The translations under genes and the position numbers were made by a program. The notes below the pieces were generated by a model. That model was not told where the DNA came from. It was given only the letters and a program-made list of their open reading frames with translations, and did no database searches. A stretch of 64,000 nucleotides of DNA from positions 10,965 to 74,964 of the forward strand of contig JAMPAW010000005.1 in NCBI GenBank assembly GCA_023666975.1, given 5' to 3'. Below, one piece after another: positions 29,925 through 39,297 of the stretch. Source of the stretch: Clostridium sp. (GTDB lineage Bacteria > Bacillota_A > Clostridia > Lachnospirales > Lachnospiraceae). Positions within the stretch are counted from its first letter, which is position 1. Every line of letters begins with the position of its first letter.

Positions 29925-32665
29925 CGAGCTACCCTCCTTAAGCCATAAGACATTTGCATAGAGCCATCAAAAGAACCATTAGAGAATCCTTTTTTAACAG
30001 CGTCACGAACTAATACTTGTATCATTTTCTTTCCATCTGGACCAGTAGATGTTGATGTCTGGATTGGAGCAGTGTTACTTCCTCTTTGGTCAATAACGTT
30101 AACACTAACATCACCACTTCCAGAACTACCACTTCCTACGTATCCGCCTTTAGCAAATCTATTATTGTTTATAGCTTCTAATACTCCACGATAACGTTCT
30201 GTAGATTTAGCGTTTACAACAAACTCCCCATTAGACAGTCTAGCAGGAATACTATCACTTGTACCAGAACCAGGTCCACTTATATATCCACCATCAGCGA
30301 AACCAAATAAACCACCAATTCCCCCAAGGAGTCCGCCGCCATTCTTTGAAGCTCCGGCGTCCAAAGCCGCAGCAACACCTTGTCCTCCAGGAATAGCATT
30401 TAATGCAATTAATGCCATTTGCATCAGACCAATTTTAATTATTATTCTGGCAATATCTTCAACAATGCTTGCTGCAAAGTCTGCAAAGCTAAACTGTCCA
30501 GTCTTACAGAAATCAATAATGCGGTCAGTAGCATCATCTAAAGCACTAGTGAACACTTGTCCAAACTGATATGATACGTTTGTTGTTTGTTCAGCCCAAT
30601 CTGATATAACCTCTTTATAGCCTTTGATTTTTTCAGGAGTTTTTTCTGCCTTTTCATTAATCGCCTGAATTCTATCTGCCAATTCCGCTGCAACAGGATT
30701 GGCACTTGCGTATGCATCCGTTAACTGACCTGTGGCAGTTATGTCTTCATAAGTAACAGGTATTCCAGCTTGAACAAGTGTATTATATACTTTTTTCTGT
30801 ATATTTGTTTTGCCTAGTTGTTGCTCTTCCTCATTAAGTTTATTAATAACAGCTTGAATATTAGCAGCGCGCTGTTTGTTAATAATATCTTGAGCTTTAT
30901 CATTGTTTACTGATGTACCAGATACCTTTCCACTACTAATCTGTATTTGGTCAGCAGAAAATCCAGCTTTCTGTAATTTAGAATAAATCTTCTGCTCTCC
31001 ACTAACGAGATTCATTAACTTTCTTTGGTGTTCCAGTTGCTCATTAATGGATGTAAGTTTCTTTAATCGTTTTCCTTCCTCTTCCGACAATTCTCCTATT
31101 GTTTTTTTAGAAGCATCCATTGTCTCAACGTTCTTGAGATCTTCTTGTCTCTTTCCGTTAAGAGTTTTCTCTAATTTAGCGTTGGCGATTTCTCTATCAA
31201 TTTCAGCTTTTTTAAGTTCAACTGTAGCCTCTGTTGCAGTTCCAAGATCATTAACTGTGTTAGCAAGACCTACGGCAGGTGTTAGATATCCAGACAAAGC
31301 TCCAGCACCTTTCGATATTGCTCGCCCTGTCTCTTTCATCCATTCAGGGATTGATAAACTTGACATAAGTTCATCCCACTGTTCCTTAAGCCAATCAAAT
31401 TTAGCTTTTATTCTTATAAATGCAGCATTAAGACTATCAACCAGCTTATCCCAAGCACCTAATGCATTTGTAGTTAAGGCATCCCAAAAATCAAAATCGT
31501 CAACAGATAAACTCTCTTTAGCCTTCTCAAGAGCCTCTATTTGTTTGTCTAAAGCCTCATCATAAGCCTTTGCCTGTTCAAGAGCTAAATCTCTATCTTG
31601 TTTCTTCCAAACAATCTGATCTTTTAATAATTTGTCGATCTCTGCCATAGTCGCTTTTGATTGACGTAAGACTCGTTCTTCAGCAGAAACTTCTTTTGCA
31701 AAGAGTTTATAAGCAAGGGTAGCAAGACCAATAGCAATAGCAATAGCCTTGAAATAAGGTATCATTGCTAAAAATGCAGGAGCTTTTAATTTAGCAAGGG
31801 TGGTACTAACTGCTATTGTAAACACGCCAACAGCTATAGCAGTCGCTTCCATATTCTCTGCGACACTCCTAATCGCTTTTGCAATTAATTGTGAGATTCC
31901 TGTTGCATCATTAGCACTACCAATAAATTTAATAAAAGCGTTGTTAAGTTGAGTAAACGCTTGATCTATAGTTGGAATAGTCTTAGCAAACTCTTCCTCA
32001 AGTTTAGGAATCTGAGATAGAATTGCTCTGAAAAACTCTTCAGATGAAACCTTTCCATCAACGACAGCTTTCCTTAATTTAGCAACACTTCCTCCCATTC
32101 CTTCCATGCCATCAGCAGCGGCTTGAGCAATACGGATACCGCCCTCAAGAATAGAGTTAAACTCTTCAGCACGAACAACGTTAGTACCCATTGCCTGAGA
32201 CAACTGAAGCAATACACCTCTTTGAGCAAATGCAGATGTACCAGAAATCTGTAATGCCTTACCGATCCCCTCTGTAAATGTTAACAATTCTTTAGTAGAA
32301 GCCCCAAGTTGTCCTTGAGCAATCATCAACCGAGAATATAACTGGGTTGTTCCAGCTATGCTTGTTCTGGAACGCTGTGCAATATCATATAATTGCTGTT
32401 GAAGAAAAACATAGTTAGAAGTCTCACCTCCAAGAGCTTTCAGCTTATTTCGCATTTCTGTATATGTATCAGCGGCTTTTTTGATTTTATCAATAGCAAA
32501 TGCACCAGCAACAATACTCAAAGCCCTGCTTAATATATTCGAACTATTAGCTACATTCTTAGCAGCTTTGTCTAGCTGATTTAGAGATTTCGTAGCGGCA
32601 TCAGTATCTCTTACTGCATTTTGTGAGGATACCTTTATTTCTATGTTATAATCTTGCGTTGCCAT
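29921..32665 (-). CDS. Tail tape-measure protein
   Basis: 914 aa. N-terminal half has the TMP_3-type pattern (LKALGGETSNYVFLQQQLYD, LYSRLMIAQGQLGASTKELL, then MGTNVVRAEEFNSILEGGIR). Central hydrophobic stretches and long coiled coils (about 330-600) follow. Near the C-terminus SFADFAASIVEDIARIIIKI and LFGFADGGYISGPGSGTSDS are typical of lambda gpH relatives. It sets tail length; about 914 residues would predict a tail of roughly 135 nm at 1.5 Angstrom per residue. Preceded by the G/GT chaperone pair. Confidence 0.9.
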   Translation of the reverse strand: MATQDYNIEIKVSSQNAVRDTDAATKSLNQLDKAAKNVANSSNILSRALSIVAGAFAIDKIKKAADTYTEMRNKLKALGGETSNYVFLQQQLYDIAQRSRTSIAGTTQLYSRLMIAQGQLGASTKELLTFTEGIGKALQISGTSAFAQRGVLLQLSQAMGTNVVRAEEFNSILEGGIRIAQAAADGMEGMGGSVAKLRKAVVDGKVSSEEFFRAILSQIPKLEEEFAKTIPTIDQAFTQLNNAFIKFIGSANDATGISQLIAKAIRSVAENMEATAIAVGVFTIAVSTTLAKLKAPAFLAMIPYFKAIAIAIGLATLAYKLFAKEVSAEERVLRQSKATMAEIDKLLKDQIVWKKQDRDLALEQAKAYDEALDKQIEALEKAKESLSVDDFDFWDALTTNALGAWDKLVDSLNAAFIRIKAKFDWLKEQWDELMSSLSIPEWMKETGRAISKGAGALSGYLTPAVGLANTVNDLGTATEATVELKKAEIDREIANAKLEKTLNGKRQEDLKNVETMDASKKTIGELSEEEGKRLKKLTSINEQLEHQRKLMNLVSGEQKIYSKLQKAGFSADQIQISSGKVSGTSVNNDKAQDIINKQRAANIQAVINKLNEEEQQLGKTNIQKKVYNTLVQAGIPVTYEDITATGQLTDAYASANPVAAELADRIQAINEKAEKTPEKIKGYKEVISDWAEQTTNVSYQFGQVFTSALDDATDRIIDFCKTGQFSFADFAASIVEDIARIIIKIGLMQMALIALNAIPGGQGVAAALDAGASKNGGGLLGGIGGLFGFADGGYISGPGSGTSDSIPARLSNGEFVVNAKSTERYRGVLEAINNNRFAKGGYVGSGSSGSGDVSVNVIDQRGSNTAPIQTSTSTGPDGKKMIQVLVRDAVKKGFSNGSFDGSMQMSYGLRRVAR

Positions 32666-33023
32666 GAGGTGTCTTAAGTCCTGATTTTGCCTTATTCATC
32701 TTGCGAGTTGTCTCACCGTTGATCTTATCGCAATAAAAATTATCTACTTGTCTCACAATACTAAAAACGTCTTGCGTAGTATCCATACCCAAATCATAAG
32801 CCTGACAATACATATAAACAGAACTCCAAGGTATATTTCCTATCACACCTTGTCCCATTTCTCTGTCAGACGATAAATCATTAAAACAATGCCAGTAAAA
32901 CTCATAATCTGGGTTAATTACTGGCACGTTTCTTAGATTTTCAGGAATTTCGTCTCCGGATTCCAGTGCCGCGTTAATAATCTTTTGAAAGTTGTTTCCA
33001 TACTTAAAAGAAAACGCCAGCAC
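32646..33023 (-). CDS. Tail assembly chaperone, T part of the frameshift product
   Basis: 125 codons open from a GTG at 33023 that has no ribosome site. The frame is -1 relative to the 33029-33424 gene and joins it through A_AAA_AAC at 33032-33038. It contains INAALESGDEIPENL and YMYCQAYDLGMDTTQDV, a DUF1799-like pattern, and a basic C-terminus. The fusion (about 259 aa) would be the gpGT equivalent that brings the tape measure to the tail tube. Overlaps the tape-measure start by 20 nt. Confidence 0.7.
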   Translation of the reverse strand: MLAFSFKYGNNFQKIINAALESGDEIPENLRNVPVINPDYEFYWHCFNDLSSDREMGQGVIGNIPWSSVYMYCQAYDLGMDTTQDVFSIVRQVDNFYCDKINGETTRKMNKAKSGLKTPHGNARL

Positions 33024-33028
33024 ATCAA

Positions 33029-33424
33029 TTAGTTTTTTGCGATTTCTTCGCGTTTTTCCTCTTTGAACGTTTTAATATCAGAGGCAATAGTAACAACTTC
33101 TTCATACAATCTTGGGAGATCGTTAAATAATTTCAAAGCATTTTCTTTGCTATACGGAAGTTCTTTTCCGTCTTTTCCTGTAACATTTTCCCAACCGACC
33201 AGGACGCACTCAGCATAAATCTCTTTTGCTTGATTAACTTTTTCTTTGTCATCGACATAACGAAGTCTGGAGTTTCTCTCAGCAAACTCGGCAGCACGTT
33301 TAGCAAACTTTTTGTTTGTCTGACTGCTCGAGCTGGCAATATACAATGTTGCAGCACCAAACTTTACAGGAGCACCGCTTTCTTCTTTTTTTGTATCGGT
33401 CTCAAAAATATCATAAATATTCAT
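33029..33424 (-). CDS. Tail assembly chaperone, G part
   Basis: 131 aa from ATG 33424 (MNIYDIFETDTKKEESGAPV); AAGG precedes it by 9 nt and upstream in-frame codons lack a site. Middle block GWENVTGKDGKELPYSKENA is typical of phage tail chaperones (the lambda G or gp13-like family). The frame ends E-I-A-K-N then TAA, over the slippery heptamer A_AAA_AAC. Lies between tail tube and tape measure, as G does in lambda. Confidence 0.75.
   Translation of the reverse strand: MNIYDIFETDTKKEESGAPVKFGAATLYIASSSSQTNKKFAKRAAEFAERNSRLRYVDDKEKVNQAKEIYAECVLVGWENVTGKDGKELPYSKENALKLFNDLPRLYEEVVTIASDIKTFKEEKREEIAKN
33032..33038 (-). promoter_or_regulatory. Programmed -1 frameshift site A_AAA_AAC
   Basis: The heptamer lies in the zero-frame phase required (A AAA AAC, followed by the TAA stop). 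Slipping back one base gives K-K-L-I-D-V and continues into the 32646-33023 frame. Confidence 0.75.
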
Positions 33425-33484
33425 TTTCATCATCCTTTTCGGGAAGGGCGGAACCCCCGAAAGTCCCACCCAAAGTTTAATAAA

Positions 33485-34966
33485 TTAGTTTACATAATCA
33501 AATTTAGACAAAGACAATGTATATCCAAGATTCGGATCACGAATTGCTTGATAATCCAAGGACAACATAACATCTTCGTTCTTTCCGCTAACTTCTGGGT
33601 TTCCAGAGGAATATTTTACTCTAGGCAAATCAAAGAAGTATGCGTGCTTGCTGTTGTCTTTAACAACAAAGTTCAAGGAAGTTTCTTGGTTGTTTACCAA
33701 GTCTTGCAACAAGTCAGCATTAGAGAAATATGTATTCATAGTTCCTGTAACAGCAAACTCACCAACACCAATAGACCAAGCACCAAATACACCAACAGCA
33801 TTACGTCTACGAGCATTATTATTAATCTCCATAGACAACTCACTAACATAGTTAGCACCTTTAATTTGTGTCTCACCACGAGCAATACGAGCAATGTTGC
33901 TAGATGTATTCATAACAGGGTTCTGTGCAGAAGCCTTGTCTGTTGCACCAGAAACTCGTGTCGTAGAAACAGCAGCTGTACCACCTTGGAATGAGGTGTT
34001 AATAGTAATGAAGTCAGCGGCATTCATGCTAATACTCATCGTGTCCGGAATCATATAGGATACATACTGATAATCAATAGGACTATGATCCAAGAAAGAC
34101 TGTTCCAATGTATAGGAAATAATCTCAATCGGCTTTGTCGGATCCATCTCTTTATCAGCATTTTTAAGAAAGTCACCAAAATAAATTCTGATTTTCTTAT
34201 CATCTGCTACATCAGGTGCCCATCCCTTAGGCACAAAACCTAAGTTCACAATATTGTTTTCGATGTTCTCAACACGAACAAATTCGTTATTTGCTTTAGT
34301 ATCAAAGCTGTTTTCAGCGGAATCTGCATCACCAAGTTTAATCCACATACCTTCAGACAGACCAAGCGTATCGAATTGAATTGTATCAGAAATAAGGTGG
34401 TTGTATTTTGATTCTGTATTTGGAGTAGTTGCTTTAATAGCACCAGCTTGTCCTTGGAAACCTACAACTTTGATCTCTGCATCAGCAGGAATAACTGTTT
34501 CAGCCTCCAAAGATTCTACAGTAGTAATACCACCTTCGATAGATGATACAGTTTTAACGCCAGAGTTATTCTTAAATCCGCTCAACAGAATTAACGAACC
34601 TTCAACAAGTCCTTCGGGAATATCTCCACTAATAGTGATAAGATTGTTTTCGTCATTAACTGCTAAGATATTCGAACCAGCTACAGATGCTGTTTTAATC
34701 CAACGTTTTTGGAAAGCACCTTCGAAAACCATATCATAAGCACCATAAGACAGCTCACCATCGACCTCACCACCAGGCTCAGCACCAACAGTTGTAATAT
34801 CCGCAACCTGTCTGTCTGGACGAATTTCGTTTGATGTAATCGTTGTTGGGTTATAACCAAAACCAGGAGAACCTGTGTTTCTTAATTCTGTAAATTGAGG
34901 GTTTTCAGGAATTACACCGTTTTCCTCTTCTTCCACAATTCTAAGAGCAACTCTGTTTGTATCCAT
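33485..34966 (-). CDS. Major tail tube protein (Phage_tube_2 type)
   Basis: 493 aa. N-terminus NRVALRIVEEEENG and ELRNTGSPGFGYNPTTITSN then ELRPDRQVADITTVG, with GEVDGELSYGAYD, is the signature of the Phage_tube_2 tail-tube family. Typical members are near 300-320 aa, so an inserted region (about 95-270, Ig-like with SGDIPEGLVEGSLILLSG) makes this copy longer; it may decorate the tube. Own promoter directly upstream. Confidence 0.85.
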   Translation of the reverse strand: MDTNRVALRIVEEEENGVIPENPQFTELRNTGSPGFGYNPTTITSNEIRPDRQVADITTVGAEPGGEVDGELSYGAYDMVFEGAFQKRWIKTASVAGSNILAVNDENNLITISGDIPEGLVEGSLILLSGFKNNSGVKTVSSIEGGITTVESLEAETVIPADAEIKVVGFQGQAGAIKATTPNTESKYNHLISDTIQFDTLGLSEGMWIKLGDADSAENSFDTKANNEFVRVENIENNIVNLGFVPKGWAPDVADDKKIRIYFGDFLKNADKEMDPTKPIEIISYTLEQSFLDHSPIDYQYVSYMIPDTMSISMNAADFITINTSFQGGTAAVSTTRVSGATDKASAQNPVMNTSSNIARIARGETQIKGANYVSELSMEINNNARRRNAVGVFGAWSIGVGEFAVTGTMNTYFSNADLLQDLVNNQETSLNFVVKDNSKHAYFFDLPRVKYSSGNPEVSGKNEDVMLSLDYQAIRDPNLGYTLSLSKFDYVN

Positions 34967-34993
34967 TATATTTTCCTTATAAAATCTCTGACA

Positions 34994-35022
34994 AATATAA
35001 CATATTTTTGTTATTTTGTCAA
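34994..35022 (-). promoter_or_regulatory. Late-type promoter (minus) for the tail tube
   Basis: TTGACAaaata -35 (35017-35022), 17-bp spacer, TATATT (34994-34999). Confidence 0.65.
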
Positions 35023-35042
35023 TTTTAGACTAGATAATAGCT

Positions 35043-35450
35043 TTATTTGAACTCGTCAAAAATTATTCTAAATTGAACATTTTGTTGATACCACTTTCCA
35101 TCGTTACCAGTATAAGTAGGGCTTCCACTTCTTATCAAAATGTTTTCAACTGTTACTCCATCAAATATATCAAGAATATCCTGAACAAGTTTATCAGATG
35201 TTTCTGTTTTTGTTCCTGATCTTGTGAATATTTGAAAATACATGAAACCCTGTCTCCGGAACATTCTATTTCCTGGACTCCCCAAGCTTTCTTGACCACC
35301 AGCAGTAGTTCTTACAGAAATACGAACCCATGGTTTATTTGTCTCAGCAAGTTTATCATTTGCATTGTCATAGCTTATAGGTGTTCTACCATCCCATTTT
35401 TCGATAAAATATTCTTGTAAGAGTTTCTTAGCTTCATTTATCGTAGTCAT
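35043..35450 (-). CDS. Tail terminator-like protein (DUF4128-like)
   Basis: 135 aa. The central strands RISVRTTAGGQESLGSPGNR and RRQGFMYFQIFTRSGTKTE and the end QQNVQFRIIFDEF fit the tail-terminator fold that closes the tube at its head end. Lies before the tail tube gene, where such a protein is expected. Confidence 0.65.
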   Translation of the reverse strand: MTTINEAKKLLQEYFIEKWDGRTPISYDNANDKLAETNKPWVRISVRTTAGGQESLGSPGNRMFRRQGFMYFQIFTRSGTKTETSDKLVQDILDIFDGVTVENILIRSGSPTYTGNDGKWYQQNVQFRIIFDEFK

Positions 35451-35454
35451 AAAT

Positions 35455-35838
35455 CTATTTCCAGTTATTTACTGCCACATCAATTGCAGTTTCAACAAAT
35501 CCAGCAGGGGCTTGTGTGCTTGAACCACTATTAAGTTTTTGTATGTAATCAGTGTTATTTGTTATATAGATGTCACCATCGTTAAGAGTATAGCTTTGGA
35601 GACTGCTTAATCCTGATTGTTGTGGGTTTCTGTCAACAGTAACATCACTATGAGATGTCCTACTCCCTGCCAAACCCGTAAACGGCTCACCCTTAGACGC
35701 TACCCAATTACTAGCACAAAACCCAGTATCAATTGGAGTATTAACCATAAGCTCAGCAGTAATATCAGTTGCAATTCCCTTTGCTGTGTCTTGGATTTTA
35801 CCTTTAAGTGAAGATATTATTTCATCAACACTTGCCAT
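35455..35838 (-). CDS. HK97 gp10-like neck or tail-completion protein
   Basis: 127 aa. NTPIDTGFCASNWVASKGEP (about 32-51) is the conserved TPVDTG..R.NW block of gp10-like proteins; IYITNNTDYIQKLNSGSSTQ and APAGFVETAID follow the family order. It connects the head-tail joint with the tail. Confidence 0.75.
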   Translation of the reverse strand: MASVDEIISSLKGKIQDTAKGIATDITAELMVNTPIDTGFCASNWVASKGEPFTGLAGSRTSHSDVTVDRNPQQSGLSSLQSYTLNDGDIYITNNTDYIQKLNSGSSTQAPAGFVETAIDVAVNNWK

Positions 35839-36206
35839 TACATTTCAGCTTTCAAAGCAGCAGCAACAGGTATCCCAGCGAAACGATATAGTTCTACATC
35901 TGTGATTTTATATACTATATCATCTTCTCGTACACTATCAGCAACCTCAGGCATAACACCATCTAAAGCATTCAAGTCAATGATAATCTCACGCTCTCCA
36001 GCCGCCGACAGAACACGACCATAATAATCCCTATTTATAAAGACAACACCATTCGTGAGATATTCTTTTGTCATGGTGTTATCCTTAGTTGGATCACTTT
36101 CTTCGTAAGTTTCTTCCTTAATAAGATAAAGTGGACTTCCCAACTCCTCTAAAACGTCAGGAATGTCCACATCTCTTAGTTCTAATGCTGTAGATATATC
36201 TCTCAC
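35838..36206 (-). CDS. Head closure/adaptor protein (122 aa)
   Basis: Alternating strands with SPLYLIKEETYEESDPT and the pair GEREIIIDLNALDGVM and EDDIVYKITDVELYRFAGIP are typical of head-closure proteins (SPP1 gp16-like fold). GTG start at 36206 overlaps the connector stop; GAGAG precedes it. Confidence 0.6.
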   Translation of the reverse strand: MRDISTALELRDVDIPDVLEELGSPLYLIKEETYEESDPTKDNTMTKEYLTNGVVFINRDYYGRVLSAAGEREIIIDLNALDGVMPEVADSVREDDIVYKITDVELYRFAGIPVAAALKAEM

Positions 36207-36610
36207 AATACATCACTCTCAGGTTTTGGAAAGACGTTTTGAACTCTATTAGCATCTCTCAATGCAGCTAAAGCCTCAGCAACAGTAACGCCTGTAACAA
36301 TTGGTGTTGAGAAATTAGAGATTCCCTTTCCTGAAGAATCAATATACCCAGCACCTTGCTGTGCTCGATAGTCATAATCTTTTGCTAAACCCATATAATG
36401 ATCATAGATTTGCTGATTTTCAACAGATATACCACGAACATTTACTTTCTTCTTTGTGGCATATTTAGCGGCTATTGCACGAGCAGCGGCGGCAGCGGCG
36501 TTATAAACGTTACCTTCCAGACTAGCAAGATAATCATATTGATCATCCGTCAATAACGGATTGTCTATATCGTTATCGCTAAGTAATGTTCTCAGAAGGT
36601 CAATGTCCAT
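36203..36610 (-). CDS. Head-tail connector, adaptor (135 aa)
   Basis: Helical protein. LLRTLLSDNDIDNPLLTDDQ and YDYLASLEGNVYNAAAAAAR resemble the alpha-helical ring adaptors (HK97 gp6/SPP1 gp15-like). GAGAGGATAGTA precedes the ATG. Position between capsid and closure genes fits. Confidence 0.6.
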   Translation of the reverse strand: MDIDLLRTLLSDNDIDNPLLTDDQYDYLASLEGNVYNAAAAAARAIAAKYATKKKVNVRGISVENQQIYDHYMGLAKDYDYRAQQGAGYIDSSGKGISNFSTPIVTGVTVAEALAALRDANRVQNVFPKPESDVL

Positions 36611-36612
36611 TA

Positions 36613-36942
36613 CTATCCTCTCCGTTTATTGCGAGAACGAATTTCTGGCTCTTCAACTACTTCAGTGACTGTTTCGACCTTAGCCTCAACAATTTCTTCT
36701 ACTTCTTCTACAGCAACTTTCTTTGCCGCCTTTCCCGTTTCCTTATCATACTCATAGCCATTAGCCTCAGCAACTTCTGAAAACTCTCTGCCATAAGCTC
36801 CATAAGCAATATGTCTAGAGTGAACAAGAGTACGGAAAATAACATTGTCTTTACCCAAAGCAATTACATCAACTTCATCACCAGGAAGAAAACGGAAGCC
36901 GTCTATATTAAATTCTCTTGTTGCGATCGTGGTATTTTTCAT
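36613..36942 (-). CDS. Hypothetical virion-operon protein (109 aa)
   Basis: N-terminus MKNTTIATREFNIDGFRFLP with DEVDVIALGKDNVIFRTLVH is a small SH3-like or OB-like domain. A Glu/Val-rich tail (EEVEEIVEAKVETVTEVVEE) ends in the basic patch RSRNKRRG. May bind the capsid; no family is certain. Confidence 0.5.
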   Translation of the reverse strand: MKNTTIATREFNIDGFRFLPGDEVDVIALGKDNVIFRTLVHSRHIAYGAYGREFSEVAEANGYEYDKETGKAAKKVAVEEVEEIVEAKVETVTEVVEEPEIRSRNKRRG

Positions 36943-36956
36943 ATCTTTTCCTTATT

Positions 36957-36985
36957 AAAAAAGAGGCGAGGTTTTAGGCCTCGCC
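36957..36985 (-). terminator. Terminator (minus) after the capsid gene
   Basis: 7-bp stem GGCGAGG/CCTCGCC, 7-nt loop, then T6 on the minus strand, 31 bp past the capsid stop. It would limit read-through into the connector genes, giving excess capsid. Confidence 0.75.
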
Positions 36986-37015
36986 ACGTCTTTTTGTAGC
37001 GATTAAGCTAACCTA

Positions 37016-38020
37016 CTAAGCCTTGTTTGTCAGCTTAACAACCAAATGCGGACGAGTGTTAATCATCAAAGCATTAGTTTCAGCAGACAATTTCAGCCAT
37101 TTACCTTCAGGGTCAGAATATTCGCTTGCATATTTAGCAACGCCGTCTGTGTTGACATAGGTCATGTCTGTTTTCGGAGCATAATACTCTTTGAACATAC
37201 CAGTCAAACCCGTCGGGAAGAAATAAGCAACGTCATCTTCGATCATTTTCTCAGTAGTGCCATTTTCCAACTTAACGCTGCCATTGTATTCTATGAATAC
37301 GATACCTTCAAAAATGAAGTTAGCACGCAAGTCATCACGCATCGGGTTCGGTAAACCAACTTGGTTACCATAGGCTTCAGCGATTTCAGCGTTGCTAATC
37401 AAGGCATTGAACAATGATGGAGAGCACAAGCATACGATGTTTGAAATCATGCCACCAGTATCGTTAGCATCTTCAATAGCACGTTTAATGTCCAAAAGTT
37501 TAGTTCTCAAACCAGAAGCAGAGGTCATATCAAACTCAATAGCAGTCTGAGTTTTGTCCAGAGCGGTATAAGCATCAAACAACACTTTACCATTACCATC
37601 TTTTGTCTGACCTTTAATAGCAGACAGACGGAAATATTCGTGGGTCAAGTCAATATCACTAGACATCTGAGTCAAACGTTTTGCACGAACGCGAGACAAT
37701 TTGTCAACTTCCTGAGAACCAGGCATACGTTTTTCTTCAACATCTTCTGGATATACATAGTCTTCCAATTCGATATGAGGAACGATAATCGGCAATTGTT
37801 TAGCGTTTTCATGCTTGATACGTTTAGCCGGAGAACGGCGAGAGTGTGTACCCAAAACGCCAATATCATATCCGTCTACATCGATAATAGCAGTAGAAAC
37901 AGACAGAGATTCCGATTCGAACAAATTCAAGTTTGTTACTTTATTTTTTACTTGAGGAACACTGTTAATTACGCCAGTATAGTCGGCAATTTTACCTGTT
38001 CCGAAAGGACCATTAGCCAT
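37016..38020 (-). CDS. Major capsid protein (gpE family)
   Basis: 334 aa. The Phage_cap_E pattern is clear: VISVPQ-like start (INSVPQVKNKVTNLNLFESE), DVDGYDIGVLGTHSRRSPAK, then HIELEDYVYPEDVEEKRM and LSRVRAKRLTQMSSDIDLTH. The C-terminus includes AYFFPTGLTGMFKEYYAPKT. Forms the icosahedral HK97-fold shell; lambda E relatives pair with a D-like decoration protein, which is the gene just upstream. TAGGAG precedes the ATG. Confidence 0.92.
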   Translation of the reverse strand: MANGPFGTGKIADYTGVINSVPQVKNKVTNLNLFESESLSVSTAIIDVDGYDIGVLGTHSRRSPAKRIKHENAKQLPIIVPHIELEDYVYPEDVEEKRMPGSQEVDKLSRVRAKRLTQMSSDIDLTHEYFRLSAIKGQTKDGNGKVLFDAYTALDKTQTAIEFDMTSASGLRTKLLDIKRAIEDANDTGGMISNIVCLCSPSLFNALISNAEIAEAYGNQVGLPNPMRDDLRANFIFEGIVFIEYNGSVKLENGTTEKMIEDDVAYFFPTGLTGMFKEYYAPKTDMTYVNTDGVAKYASEYSDPEGKWLKLSAETNALMINTRPHLVVKLTNKA

Positions 38021-38032
38021 TATTCAATTCTC

Positions 38033-38380
38033 CTAAACAGCCGGTTTAACAACTAAAATATTTTTAGCCAACAGAGCAGCGTCAACATCAGCAGCAGCCT
38101 TGTCATTGTAATTCAAGAACTGGCTGGAAACGATAGCTGGACCACGAGCAATGATAGCGCCCTTAGCATCGCCATTAGTAGCATCAACCTCATCAGAAAC
38201 TACGATACCAGAAGCATTAGCGGCAGTAGCAACAATAACAGCTTTTCCATCAGCACCTAATTCTACAACGTCACCCAGTTTGAATTTAGAACCAGAAGCG
38301 AAAGTAACTTCCGCACGAGTAAACTCCTGCTCTACTTCATACTGTACAACGTCAGAAAGATTATTTGGGAAATTTTCCAT
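38033..38380 (-). CDS. Head decoration protein (lambda D-like)
   Basis: 115 aa. QYEVEQEFTRAEVTFASGSK, KLGDVVELGADGKAVIVATA and ASGIVVSDEVDATNG follow the HDPD family (beta-tulip trimers that stabilise expanded capsids). AAAAGGATG precedes the ATG. Confidence 0.85.
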   Translation of the reverse strand: MENFPNNLSDVVQYEVEQEFTRAEVTFASGSKFKLGDVVELGADGKAVIVATAANASGIVVSDEVDATNGDAKGAIIARGPAIVSSQFLNYNDKAAADVDAALLAKNILVVKPAV

Positions 38381-38397
38381 TCTTTACATCCTTTTGA

Positions 38398-39297
38398 TTA
38401 ATCTTTTGTTTGTTTTTGTATAAGAGCTTCTACTTTCTCTTGGTCTGACAATTCTTTGGCAACGGCAGTAGGATTACTTACCTGTTCTTTTAATCCAGCA
38501 AGAGCGGTAGAACCGATTTTGAAGATAATATCGAAACTAGCACGATTTTCCTCAGACATCTCAGAATAAGCCTTATAAGCCTTTTCCAAAACCTCATCTT
38601 CGCAAGCATAGCCATCTAAAAGCTCTTTAGCTTTAGCGATACATTCTTCATGTTCACGTTTGGCAACCTCTTCTCTGTAAGCCTCTTCAGCGGCAGCTTT
38701 ATCAGCAACAGCCTTAGAAACAATAGCAAAAGCGGCTTCACCAACTTTTGATTTACGAATTTCGGCACCATCAACCTCAACAACTTCGTCTTCAGACAAA
38801 CGCTTGGTGATTTCTTCTGCACCTTTTTCATTTTCAATCAAATCTTTTTTTGCGACTTCATCTAATTCCATGAAGTATTTTTTCTGCTCATCATTAAGAG
38901 ATTCAACAAAAGCCAAACGCTTCTGTAAATCTCCAACAAGAGTGGCATCAGCATCAGCCTTAGACAAAGCAGCAGTAATTTTTCCTTTAATTGCAGCGGC
39001 ATAAGAATCAACAACACCAGAAACTCTTGCAGCTTTATCACTATCGTCAGAATCAATAATTTCTGTGATAGCTTCTCTCAAAGCATCTTGGAGTTTCCAC
39101 ATATCGTTAAGGCTTTCAGCAACTGCTAGAGCCTCAGTAAACTCATTTTTCTTTACATCAGCATCATTGGTGTTAATTTCTTGATTTTCTTCCATTGTGT
39201 CTCTCTTATGAAGTACGACAAAAGCCTCCTGATTGGCACCACGGTCAACCAAAGAAACTTCATCTAGTTTAATTTTAGTAAGTCTATTCTTCTTCAT
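38398..39297 (-). CDS. Scaffold-like protein (XkdF-associated)
   Basis: 299 aa. Begins KIKLDEVSLVDRGANQEAFV, the conserved start of proteins that follow the XkdF protease, then a long Ala/Glu/Lys helix-rich region. High helix content, acidic character and place before the decoration and capsid genes fit an internal scaffold cut by the protease. Overlaps the protease stop. Confidence 0.7.
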   Translation of the reverse strand: MKKNRLTKIKLDEVSLVDRGANQEAFVVLHKRDTMEENQEINTNDADVKKNEFTEALAVAESLNDMWKLQDALREAITEIIDSDDSDKAARVSGVVDSYAAAIKGKITAALSKADADATLVGDLQKRLAFVESLNDEQKKYFMELDEVAKKDLIENEKGAEEITKRLSEDEVVEVDGAEIRKSKVGEAAFAIVSKAVADKAAAEEAYREEVAKREHEECIAKAKELLDGYACEDEVLEKAYKAYSEMSEENRASFDIIFKIGSTALAGLKEQVSNPTAVAKELSDQEKVEALIQKQTKD

